Shown here: positions 20,791 to 29,295 of the stretch, in pieces
Layout of the letters: each line of letters starts with the position of its first letter
How positions within the stretch are numbered: the first letter of the stretch is position 1
Origin: Phoronis australis
Taxonomy: Eukaryota > Phoronida > Phoronidae
Direction of reading: 5' to 3'
Assembly (NCBI GenBank): GCA_002633005.1
Contig: NMRA01000781.1
Coordinates: 88,022-143,951 of the forward strand
DNA: 55,930 bases
The notes under the pieces: model-generated
Databases searched by the model: none
The model's input: only the letters and a program-made list of their open reading frames with translations
What the model was told of the DNA's origin: nothing
Program-made: the position numbers and the translations under genes

Positions 20791-22930
20791 TTTTGTGTCT
20801 GCGGCCGAATCTCCTTTAAAAGGATCAAAACGAGATTTTACAGACGTCTTCCTGATTAGACTACTGCTTTGTTCCCTAGTCCCCAAATTAATGACTATCC
20901 TTTTGACAACAGCAGCATTATTGCATTTTTTCCAGTTCCAAGGTATCCAGTTCAACAGTGTCACTGTTGTTTTTGTGTACAATTTGTGAATATTTGTGGT
21001 TCTTGTGTTGCTGTACGTATTACAACCTTTGTTATCTTATTACCTATCAGAGCTGCATAACTACATGAAAGACCTGGCCCTGGTAGCATCATTGGTCATC
21101 GCTGTAGGGGGATGCTGGTTTGCCTATGTCCAGCACAAGCACTCTCAGTCTCACCTGAAGAAGATGATGAAAGATATGGATACTTTACAGAGTGCAGAGG
21201 CAGCTCTGGNGGTGTCTCCTAGGGACAGTTTTGTTTTTTCACGCCCATGGCTGTATCTCCTAAACCGTTTGTAGCATCTTTGCTAAATTTAGCAAGTGTA
21301 TTTATATAATGTTGACAATGGATGACAACAACTTTCGTTCAGGTCTGATTACCAGTGTGCCCCCTAGTGGCAATTTTCGTTTTTAGGCTTACCTCTGTAT
21401 CTTCAAAGGTCCTCAAGCGATTATCAGAAAGTTTGGAATACAGGCATTTATTGGTGAGATGATGCTATCCTCCCGCTTTCGGATGGAAGTGAGCTACTTT
21501 CCGCCACCTAGTGGCCATTTTTCGTGTTTTCGAGTCTTGTTTTTTGGCGTCCACCCCTCGATCAACCAAACCATTCAAAGGATGATTTTGAAAATTGGTG
21601 TATATGTTCTCAGTATGAAGAGGACAATTGATAATGAATTCGACTACTGTGGCGCCTCCTAGTGATAGTTTTATTTTGTTTTGATGCCATAGCTGCATCT
21701 CCTAAACTCACTGCAGGATCTTTATTAACTTTAGCAATTTTGTTTATATGAAGCTTACAACAGATGACGACATCTTTCAGGCGGATCCAATGAACACTGT
21801 GCCCCATAGTGGCTATTTCATTTTTTTCTGTTTTCCTTTTTTCTCTGAAGTTCCTTGACAGATTTTTATGAAATGTGGTTAATATTTTTCTATTAAAGAA
21901 GCGATGACATGTTCTTATTTACAGATGGATTGAATTTTTTTTTGCCATCTAGTGGCTAATTTTATGAAACAAATAAACAACCCTTACCCTAGAATCACTC
22001 CATTTGCGGTGCATTTGTGGGCTTATTTCAACGCTCTGCGTTGCTTCTGTATTTATATGTGGGAGCATATCTCTGTCTGGGTGTCCAGGCATCTGGCGTC
22101 CGGGCTGTATCTCCTAAACTCCTTGAAGGATCTTACTGAAATTTTTCTACAGAGGATGATGAGTTTTGGATCAACTGGAGTACCACTGTGCCCTCTAGTG
22201 ACAAATTTAGTTTTTTAGCTTTGCCTCTGTATCTTCGGAGTGCCTTGATGGATTGTCTTGAAATTTGGCATATAGGTTAATATGGAGGTGATGGTGCTAT
22301 GTTTTTGTATGGATTCGACGGGTTTTACGCCACCTTGTGGCCATTTTTGTTAATTTTGTGCCTGTTTTCTGGTGTCTGCCTCGCTATCTGCCATACCGCT
22401 CAAAGGATCATCATGAAAATTTCCAGATGTGTTGCTCATTAGAGAGCCATGACTGACGTTGACTTTCGGATGGGTCCGGCCACTGTGTCACCCTCTTGTG
22501 GTGATTTTGTTTTTTGTGTCTGCGGCCGAATCTCCTTTAAAAGGATCAAAACGAGATTTTACAGACGTGTTCCTGATTAGACTACTGCTTTGTTCCCTAG
22601 TCCCCAAATTAATGACTATCCTTTTGACAACAGCAACATTATTGCATTTTTTCCAGTTCCAAGGTATCCAGTTCAACAGTGTCACTGTTGTTTTTGTGTA
22701 CAATTTGTGAATATTTGTGGTTCTTGTGTTACTGTACGTATTACAACCTTTGTTATCTTATTACCTATCAGAGCTGCATAACTACATGAAAGACCTGGCC
22801 CTGGTAGCATCATTGGTCATCGCTGTAGGGGGATGCTGGTTTGCCTATGTCCAGCACAAGCACTCTCAGTCTCACCTGAAGAAGATGATGAAAGATATGG
22901 ATACTTTACAGAGTGCAGAGGCAGCTCTGG
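19489..22930. repeat. 1.72-kb tandem duplication joined at a single n
   Basis: 19489-21209 is repeated almost exactly at 21211-22930, separated by one n at 21210. Differences are scattered substitutions plus a 1-nt indel. Each copy contains half of the satellite and the acceptor and body of the TM exon; the first copy is cut within the exon by the n. This looks like an assembly artefact (two haplotypes or a misjoin) rather than a functional exon duplication. Confidence 0.9.
21051..21209 (+). pseudogene. STIM: duplicated, incomplete copy of the STIM TM exon
   Basis: Same acceptor (TTACCTATCAG) and same coding sequence as 22772-22930, identical at protein level as far as it goes, then cut at the n before the donor. 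Probably an assembly duplicate. Confidence 0.8.
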
Positions 22931-22946
22931 TTGGGCTACAGGAGAA
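22772..22946 (+). CDS. STIM: STIM exon: transmembrane segment and start of CC1
   Basis: Acceptor TTACCTATCAG, donor GGAGAA|gtaggt; starts with 2 nt, ends in phase 2. It encodes LHNYMKDLALVASLVIAVGG, then CWFAYVQ, the single-pass ER membrane helix, followed by basic KHSQSHLKKMMKDMD and the start of coiled-coil 1 ending VGLQEK. The Gly-Gly-Cys-Trp-Phe-Ala-Tyr stretch is highly characteristic of STIM. The 2-nt start needs a phase-1 exon upstream, whereas the known SAM exon ends in phase 2, so at least one exon lies between them. Confidence 0.95.
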
Positions 22947-23361
22947 GTAGGTTGATTTGACTAGAAAGAGGGGGGGGGGGTTGTGTTGTGTATGAAGGTG
23001 CGTGGAAGGTTAGACGCACCAAACACTGTCTCACCCGCTGATGAAAGAGATGGACATTCTGCAGAAGCAGCGGCTGCTGTGGCTGGATTACAGAAGTAGG
23101 TTGGTGTGATTAGAAGGGGATAGGGTGTTTTATGAGGTTGAATGGAGGGCGAGACACACCACTCTCTGTCTCACCTTAAGATGATGATGACATGGACACT
23201 CTACAACAGAGTGCAAAAGTAGCCTGGCTGGGCTACAGGAGAAGTAGTTTGACTTGACTTCAATGGAAAGGGGCGGGGTGGTTGCGTATGAGGATGAATG
23301 GAGAGTGACACACATAACTCTGTCTCCTTATGAGATCTACAGCGTGCATGGGCAGCTTTGA
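22862..23361 (+). repeat. decayed tandem copies of the TM-exon tail plus 5' splice site
   Basis: The last ~85 nt of the TM exon and the start of its intron recur downstream. One copy lies at about 23024-23110 (ctgtctcacccgctgatga to ggattacagaagtaggttgg). Another is at about 23166-23262 (ctgtctcaccttaagatgat to ggctacaggagaagtagttt), with a shorter relic at 23322-23361. Frameshifts in each copy show they are not usable exons, but the donor (gaa|gtagg) is kept in the first. Confidence 0.85.
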
Positions 23362-23393
23362 ATTTAAGTAACATGTGTTGTAGTGAAAAAGAT

Positions 23394-23522
23394 GTCTTAT
23401 ATATAAGAATGAATGAGTGGGTGTACTTCAGCATCCATCTTGTCTTATATATGAGAATGAATGAGTGGGTGTACTTCAGCATCCATCTTGTCTTATATAT
23501 AAGAATAATCCGGTGGGTGTAC
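23394..23522. repeat. 48-bp minisatellite
   Basis: About 2.7 units of tcttatatataagaatgaat followed by gagtgggtgtacttcag. Confidence 0.9.
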
Positions 23523-24490
23523 TTCACTGGAAACCACTACATAATTACACCATTAATGCAAGACTTGTCGAATTTGAAAACATGGTCTGTTTAATATTTC
23601 CTGAACAATGTGTTCTTAGCTTTGTGACGTTTGTGTCTCTAAAGCATTTAACTCTTAAGAGAAATGCAACTTTAGTCAATCTGGTGCATACTGCCTATTG
23701 TGAAGATATTTTGAACCTTTAGATAAAAGAATTTTTCAAACCAGAATTATGAGACAGGGTAAATGGCACAATACAAACACTGTGTGTACTGCATCTGATT
23801 GGCTGACTTTCTACTGTATTTAGCTTTGTTACCTGTTTTAGGCATCAAATTATGTACCACATCTCTGACTGAAAGTCAACTTGCATCTTGGCCATTGTAC
23901 ACAGTTTTGAGAATTGAAATACATTGTTACCTTTTTAAGTAGGCCCAAGATACTTTTGACTAAGTCGAATTGACCAAAAATAATTTCAAAAGAAGGTAAC
24001 TTTCTCCTTTAACCGCTTATAAATTTGAACCTCTATTACTACTGTCATTTCAAACTGTCCTGCTTTCGGATACAGTGGTCAGCTCATGTGCATCCATTAC
24101 CATTACAGATAACTGGGTGCAACATGCTTTTTGGTGCGAGTACAACTGTTCCGCAATCATACAAAGTTAAAAGTTTGAAAGTGAGCCCCAAAATACATGG
24201 AATTATTACACACATTAATGAATCTTTTGCACTAAATATTTTCGAGCCGAAAACTCTCACAATGAAAAATGACAGCAGCACCGCAGATGAAATTTCTCGA
24301 ATTCAGGAGAGCTAAAGAATACAACCTTGAACTTCATACCACAGACAAGTACTCTTAAAAAAGAAATTGTTAAGTGATGGGAACAACTGAGGAGGGAAAC
24401 ACTTGGTTATGTGATGACAGTTAATTGCTAATTAGTAATTGATCACATTTTTAATGACAGTAGACATGAACTATGTCCCTTTATTTGCAG
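23523..24490. other. STIM intron, no gene seen
   Basis: AT-rich. A 96-codon open frame at 24025-24315 (and its antisense) shows no recognisable family. The region ends in the acceptor TTATTTGCAG. Confidence 0.5.
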
Positions 24491-24581
24491 GCTACAGCAT
24501 GCTCAACTGGAAAAGAATTATGTTGCTCAAGAAAAACAGCATCTTGAAGACAAAATGAAAGCAGAAGTTGAGTCTGCACGT
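24491..24581 (+). CDS. STIM: STIM exon: coiled-coil 1, middle
   Basis: Acceptor TTATTTGCAG, donor GCACGT|gtaagt. Its first G completes a Lys codon from the TM exon, and it ends in phase 0. The peptide LQHAQLEKNYVAQEKQHLED and KMKAEVESAR is a heptad-rich helix of CC1, the cytosolic coiled coil that clamps CAD/SOAR in the resting state. The donor sits at the start of an eight-copy array of itself. Confidence 0.88.
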
Positions 24582-24990
24582 GTAAGTCTCAGGCTTGTCT
24601 TGATGAATGTTGCAACTGCTGTGTAAATGACGTGTAAGTCTCAGGCTTGTCTTGATGAATGTTGCAACTGTTGTGCAAATGACGTGTAAGTCTCAGACTT
24701 GTCTTCATGAATGCTGCAACTGTTGTGCAAATGACGTGTAAGTCTCAGACTTGTCTTGATGAATGCTGCAACTGTTGTGCAAATGACGTGTAAGTCTCAG
24801 ACTTGTCTTCATGAATGCTGCAACTGTTGTGTAAATGACATGTAAGTCTCAGACTTGTCTTGATGAATGCTGCAACTGTTGTGCAAATGACGTGTAAGTC
24901 TCAGACTTGTCTTGATGAATGCTGCAACTGTTGTGTAAGTGACGTGTAAGTCTCAGACTTGTCTTGGTGAATGTTGCAACTGTTGGCAAA
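24580..24990. repeat. 52-bp minisatellite starting at the 5' splice site
   Basis: Eight units beginning gtgtaagtctcag at 24580, 24632, 24684, 24736, 24788, 24840 (atgtaagt), 24892 and 24944. The first unit is the exon-intron junction itself, so the strong donor GTAAGT is repeated every 52 bp. Confidence 0.95.
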
Positions 24991-25347
24991 GTTGGGTCAA
25001 CCAACGGGTACACATATTTATCACTTGGTTTTGATTGAAAACACAACTGTACTTTCTGCTGGGCAGCTTGATGTACTCTCGTACTCTGTACAATTTCTGA
25101 TGCTGGTGTTCCATTGTAAAGCAAATGGCCAATACAAATTACAAATAAAACAAACATGTTAAAATAGTAGCTACGTATATTTTGACAGCACATGTCTTAT
25201 CCTCCGGCACATAGTAGATTGGTGAATCAACTTTACCTCAATGAAGGGCTTGTACTGATGATGATTCTGTTGACCCACTTATTAAACTGTCAAACATCTG
25301 TATTACATTTTGTATTGTCTTTCATTTTACACTCTCTTTCATTTTAG

Positions 25348-25434
25348 AAAGCAGCCGAGGAACTGCTGCAAGCCCAAGAATTCACAGATGAAGAAATGTC
25401 AAGAGTGAAGTTATTAGAGGAGGAGCTAGCGCAG
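25348..25434 (+). CDS. STIM: STIM exon: coiled-coil 1, end
   Basis: Acceptor CATTTTAG, donor GCGCAG|gtagta; phase 0 at both ends, 29 codons. The peptide KAAEELLQAQEFTDEEMSR and VKLLEEELAQ is the final part of CC1, acidic, leading directly into the CAD/SOAR exon in frame. The intron begins with a minisatellite whose first base is intron position 1. Confidence 0.88.
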
Positions 25435-25790
25435 GTAGTAGCCAATCAGACAGTGGGTTACAACAGTCAATGTTAATGAGTCTGTTGTAGAAGCCAATCA
25501 GACAGTGGGTTACAACAGTCAGTGTTAATGAGTCTGTTGTAGAAGCCAATCAGACAGTGGGTTACAACAGTCAGTGTTAATGAGTCTGTTGTAGAAGCCA
25601 ATCAGACAGTGGGTTACAACAGTCAGTGTTAATGAGTCTGTTGTAGAAGCCAATCAGACAGTGGGTTGCAACAGTCAGTGTTAATGAGTCTGTTGTAGAA
25701 GCCAATCAGACAGTGGGTTACAACAGTCAATGTTTACTTAATGAGTCTGTTGTAGAAGCCAATCGAATAGTATGTTACAGAATCTTATGT
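25435..25790. repeat. 52-bp minisatellite starting exactly at intron +1
   Basis: About 6.5 units of gtagaagccaatcagacagt followed by gggttacaacagtcagtg, with starts at 25435, 25487 and every 52 bp. The same period as the array in the preceding intron, but unrelated sequence. The donor-like gtag is copied in each unit. Confidence 0.95.
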
Positions 25791-26197
25791 TTATTAATCT
25801 ATGGTAGATGAGCTGATAGTTACTAATCAGGTGACCAATTACAATAATATTGGATGAGGTTTGTAAGCCAACAAAGGAATTATTTGTAACAGGTAACACG
25901 TAAAATAATGCTTTTTTGTTCTCCTGCACTTGTCAAGGAAAGGATCATGTTTTTAAGGATTAGACCATTGAATTTATGATACCAACACGCGAAATTGAAA
26001 CCAAGCACAATGTGTCTGATGTATGCCACGATTGACCAGTTCTGCCTCAAGTCAATACAATGAAAGTTCTCTAGCTTGGAACAATATCTAAAACTTGGGT
26101 CACTGAAATTCGAACAGAAATTGAATTTTCTTGATTCTATAGATTGAGATGTGGTTGGTTTTGGTATTCATCGTATTTCTCATATTTCGAATTATAT

Positions 26198-26709
26198 CAG
26201 GGCTTGGAATTTTCCGCGGAAACGCGGATTTCCGCTTTTTTCAAATGTGCTGTCCGCTTTTTTTAATAATATTTCCGCGTAAAAAAATATCGGATTTGAT
26301 ATAAAATTTCCGCGGCAAATTCCTTACTTACCGCGGCGTCGCAGGCGACATTCACCTCGAAAAGCGGAAGTTGCTCTTTATGTTTCGGAGGAACGTAAAT
26401 TGTCAACATTGCCGGGGCACCTTGGACAGCGTGGTGGGATTTTCAATGGCGTCTCGTGTTATTGTTAAGCGCGGCGACAAATACTACCGCTCTGCAGCCA
26501 AAAATGTGTGGGGTTGGGAGTGCGGACGGGCGAGCCAAGAGCTAAATGGACGCAGACGCAAGGTACTGATGGTGGTAACGTTTTTTTTGTTTTTTTTTAT
26601 TTTAGACCTCCCGATTTTTATCGAGGAAAGGTTCACATTGACCATTTCAAGGCATGATTTGGGCCGTAAAAGTTTCCGCGTTTTTTGTCATTGGTAATTC
26701 CAAGCCTTG
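26198..26709. mobile_element. hAT-like non-autonomous insertion, 512 bp
   Basis: Ends CAGGGCTTGGAATT and AATTCCAAGCCTTG form an inverted repeat with the CAGGG-type terminus usual for hAT elements. It is flanked by TTATAT on both sides (6 bp visible; hAT normally duplicates 8). The paralogous copy near 48385-48400 lacks the insertion (an empty site). Subterminal 'tttccgc' repeats are present. Confidence 0.75.
26371..26580 (+). pseudogene. GC-rich coding-like segment within the hAT-like insertion
   Basis: An open frame with a Met-initiated part MASRVIVKRGDKYYRSAAKN and VWGWECGRASQELNGRRRK is followed by a donor-like gtactg. It is GC-rich unlike its surroundings, suggesting a remnant first exon of a transposase or a captured host exon. 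I do not recognise the family. Confidence 0.35.
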
Positions 26710-26715
26710 TTATAT

Positions 26716-26985
26716 CAACAGAGTCTGACAATAGACTTAGCATTAGATAAAATCAGCAGTCTGACAATAAACTTGGCACTAGATAAAATCGACAGAGTCT
26801 GACAATAGAATTGGCACTAGATAAAATCGACAGAGTCTGACAATAGAATTGGCACTAGATAAAATCAACAGTCTGACAATAGAATTGGCACTAGATAAAA
26901 TCAACAGAGTCTGACAATAAACTTGGCACTAGATAAAATCAACAGAGTCTGACAATAGACTTGGCACTAGATAAAATCAACACAA
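26716..26985. repeat. ~38-41-bp minisatellite
   Basis: Seven units with the core agtctgacaatagacttggc followed by actagataaaatcaacag. A single unit exists in the paralogous repeat at about 48400-48430. Confidence 0.9.
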
Positions 26986-27170
26986 ATAGTTGTCAAGGAA
27001 ACCTTTTTGTGCATCCATAGCATGTAATATGGAGGTGAGTGATTGTTTTTGTTGATGGTAATTCTTAAATATTGCTTATTTCTAAAATTTGGTACAAGCT
27101 CTGAGGTTCAGTCAAATAATTTTTCATGGTCCCAAATTCAAGAAATTTTATCGTACATTTGTCTGAGCAG

Positions 27171-27338
27171 GTTCGCACAGCTCTGAGGTTGGCAGAGAGG
27201 CAACTTCAGTGTCAACATGCATTTGTGGCTCCAGATGAACTCCAACAGTGGCTACAGCTCACCCATGAAATTGAATTGAAGCATTACAACAAGAAGAAAC
27301 ACAGTGCTGAGTTGGAGCTTATGTCTGCTAAGGAAGGG
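27171..27338 (+). CDS. STIM: STIM exon: CAD/SOAR, first part
   Basis: Acceptor GTCTGAGCAG, donor GAAGGG|gtaagg; 56 codons, phase 0 at both ends. The peptide VRTALRLAERQLQCQHAF, then APDELQQWLQLTHEIELKHY and ELELMSAKEG is the first helix pair of the CRAC-activation domain (CAD/SOAR), which binds and gates Orai channels in the plasma membrane. The 'ALQKWLQLTHE'-type segment is diagnostic for STIM. A second, decayed copy of the exon end follows in the intron. Confidence 0.95.
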
Positions 27339-27357
27339 GTAAGGGGGGGGGGGTGTC

Positions 27358-27410
27358 ACTCAGAATGCTGAGTTAGAACTCATGTCTGCTAGGAAAGGGT
27401 AAAGTGGGCC
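27358..27410 (+). repeat. duplicate of the CAD exon tail and donor
   Basis: agaatgctgagttagaactc and atgtctgctaggaaagggta repeat the last ~37 nt of the exon at 27301-27338 and its donor, about 56 nt downstream, with several substitutions and a 1-nt loss. A poly-G run separates the copies. Confidence 0.85.
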
Positions 27411-27939
27411 AATCAGTCTTTTGTTATTCACTGAGTTGTTATTGTTTATAGTGTTAGTGCTATTTTTATAGTTATTTGAGTGTTGATGTTGTTGTTAAGA
27501 AGTTTATACATCTGTAATATTCAGTAATGAACTAAGCTTAACAGTTATTATTATTATTATGTCACCTGTTGAAGAGATTTGTGTTTTGTGCAGATGTAAT
27601 TTCACATTATCTTAATTATCATGGGTTAATTATCAATTGACAAGCGATCAAATCATTTAATTTTTTTTACTGATCTCAAACATAATATGTGCATGAATAT
27701 AAAATCGGCTCATTTCATCGTCACCTCTTTGTTTTTTTATTTTTGAATTATGATTTCATGCCGGGGATTTCTTTGAATTTTTCAAATATACATGGTGAAT
27801 TTCACATGAAAGTTCAGTATTCTGTTATGCGTACAGAGTGTCTTGGTTTAATTAAACAATCTCATTCAATAAGAGTATTCAGCTGAAGATTGGCTCGTCT
27901 ATATGACAGTTGTGATGAGTGGTCTTGCTTGATTTACAG

Positions 27940-28040
27940 TGCGAGAAGTTACGTAAGAAGCGACAAGCATTTCTTGGCTCATTCCGTGTTGCTCACAGCA
28001 ATTCAATAGATGACGTTGATCAACAGATTATAAAAGCCAG
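27940..28040 (+). CDS. STIM: STIM exon: CAD/SOAR, Orai-contacting apex
   Basis: Acceptor TTGATTTACAG, donor GCCAG|gtatgt; phase 0 to phase 2. The peptide CEKLRKKRQAFLGSFRVAHS, then NSIDDVDQQIIKA contains the polybasic KLRKKR that contacts Orai. It keeps Phe at the position equivalent to human STIM1 F394 (GSF-x-VAH), where vertebrate STIM2 has Leu. This is established for human proteins and inferred here. Confidence 0.93.
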
Positions 28041-28559
28041 GTATGTGTCAAGTGAATGCCCATTATGACTACACTGCCTTACTGTTTAATTTCACTCTTT
28101 AGTTTGCCTTTATGTTTTGGTGCTGATTAAAAACCTAGTTGCATAATATCATAAAATGTTATTTTTTGCATTTTAATATGCACTGAATTCACATAACATA
28201 CAGCTTTTTGTTAGTTGTCTGAGATCAAACACAAGGCGGTCTGTTGAATGTTCACAAAGGGATTGTTTTGCTATGAAATTAAATCTATATTAAAAATCCC
28301 GTTACTATGCGGAGCCTAGTCAGTTCATTCATGATGACAATACCATGCATTTGTGTGCATTATAACGTCTTGAACTTTATTCTTACAGGGTTCTGGCTGT
28401 ACGAAATTGTCCGTTTTTCATTTTGATTATGTTTTGTTTAAAGTTTTCAGTGTTATTTTAAACCTTTTGCAACCCTTCACTTGAGCATCAGTTTTGAGCT
28501 ACTTAAAAATAGCAATACTCCCAGTGAATCCCATCCCCATTCAAGGGGTAAAGAGGTGC

Positions 28560-28885
28560 AAGCAAAATCTAATACAAATATGGCAACAGTCACTTACAGC
28601 ACCAGACAGTGTATTGGATTGCTCTTCTAAATACAGATATGGCAACAGTCAGTATATTGGATTGCTGTCCTAAACACATATATGGCAACAGTCAGTATAT
28701 TGGATTGCTGTCCTAAACACATATATGGCAACAGTCACAGCACCAGTCAGTATATTGGATTGCTGTCCTAAACACATATATGGCAACAGTCACAGCACCA
28801 GTCAGTATATTGGATTGCTGTCCTAAACACATATATGGCAACAGTCACAGCACCAGTCAGTGTATTGGATTGCTGTCCTAAATAC
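28560..28885. repeat. 53-62-bp compound minisatellite
   Basis: Six units with the core tatattggattgctgtcctaa and acacatatatggcaacagtc, with or without an extra cagcaccagtcag block. Confidence 0.9.
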
Positions 28886-29131
28886 TTTGCTATTAACATA
28901 CTTAAACTTTTATTTTTTCTTTTGGATGTAAACTCATTATCAGTCATTAAACTCATTACCAGTCATGTTTTTGACACTGTACAAAAGCTAGAAATTTTTT
29001 AGTGACTGGCTTATGTATTCTGTAAAGCTCAAGTTGTGCAGTTTACTATTAAATAAATTTAAATTGAAATTGATATGGTCTTTGACCAAGGATAATGTTA
29101 ACTGAGTTTTGTTTGTTCATCTCTTTCCCAG

Positions 29132-29295
29132 GCAAGCCCTAGAGGAGGTAAAGGTCGACTTGCAGGAAAGGCTCCACAGGTGGCAACAAATTGAGTCCCT
29201 TTGTGGCTTCACCATTGTCAATAATCCTGGACTGAACTATCTGATGAATGAACTGAGTGACAACTATACGTCAGGCGCAGGGTCCATGGGTCCAG
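29132..29295 (+). CDS. STIM: STIM exon: end of CAD/SOAR
   Basis: Acceptor CTTTCCCAG, donor GGTCCAG|gtgagc; starts with 1 nt, ends in phase 1. The peptide QALEEVKVDLQERLHRWQQI and ESLCGFTIVNNPGL is the strongly conserved last helix and the GF-x-IVNNPG signature of STIM. It then continues NYLMNELSDNY into a Gly/Ser-rich linker at the start of the variable tail. Confidence 0.95.

Larger units (their letters stand above)
26100..27120. repeat. dispersed repeat copy A (paralogue of 48270-48780)
   Basis: The segments 'gaaattgaattttcttgatt', 'gacttggcactagataaaat', 'cctttttgtgcatcc' and 'tacaagctctga' occur in the same order and orientation at 48270-48780. This copy is interrupted by the hAT-like insertion and has its own array at 26716-26985. 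Confidence 0.75.

Noticed and set aside
18850-22218. Several 60-90-codon frames repeated in the satellite
   Set aside because: They recur with the satellite monomers on both strands and in several frames; no protein family resemblance.
24580-25790. CRISPR array
   Set aside because: Repeats are directly tandem without unique spacers and lie in a eukaryotic intron.
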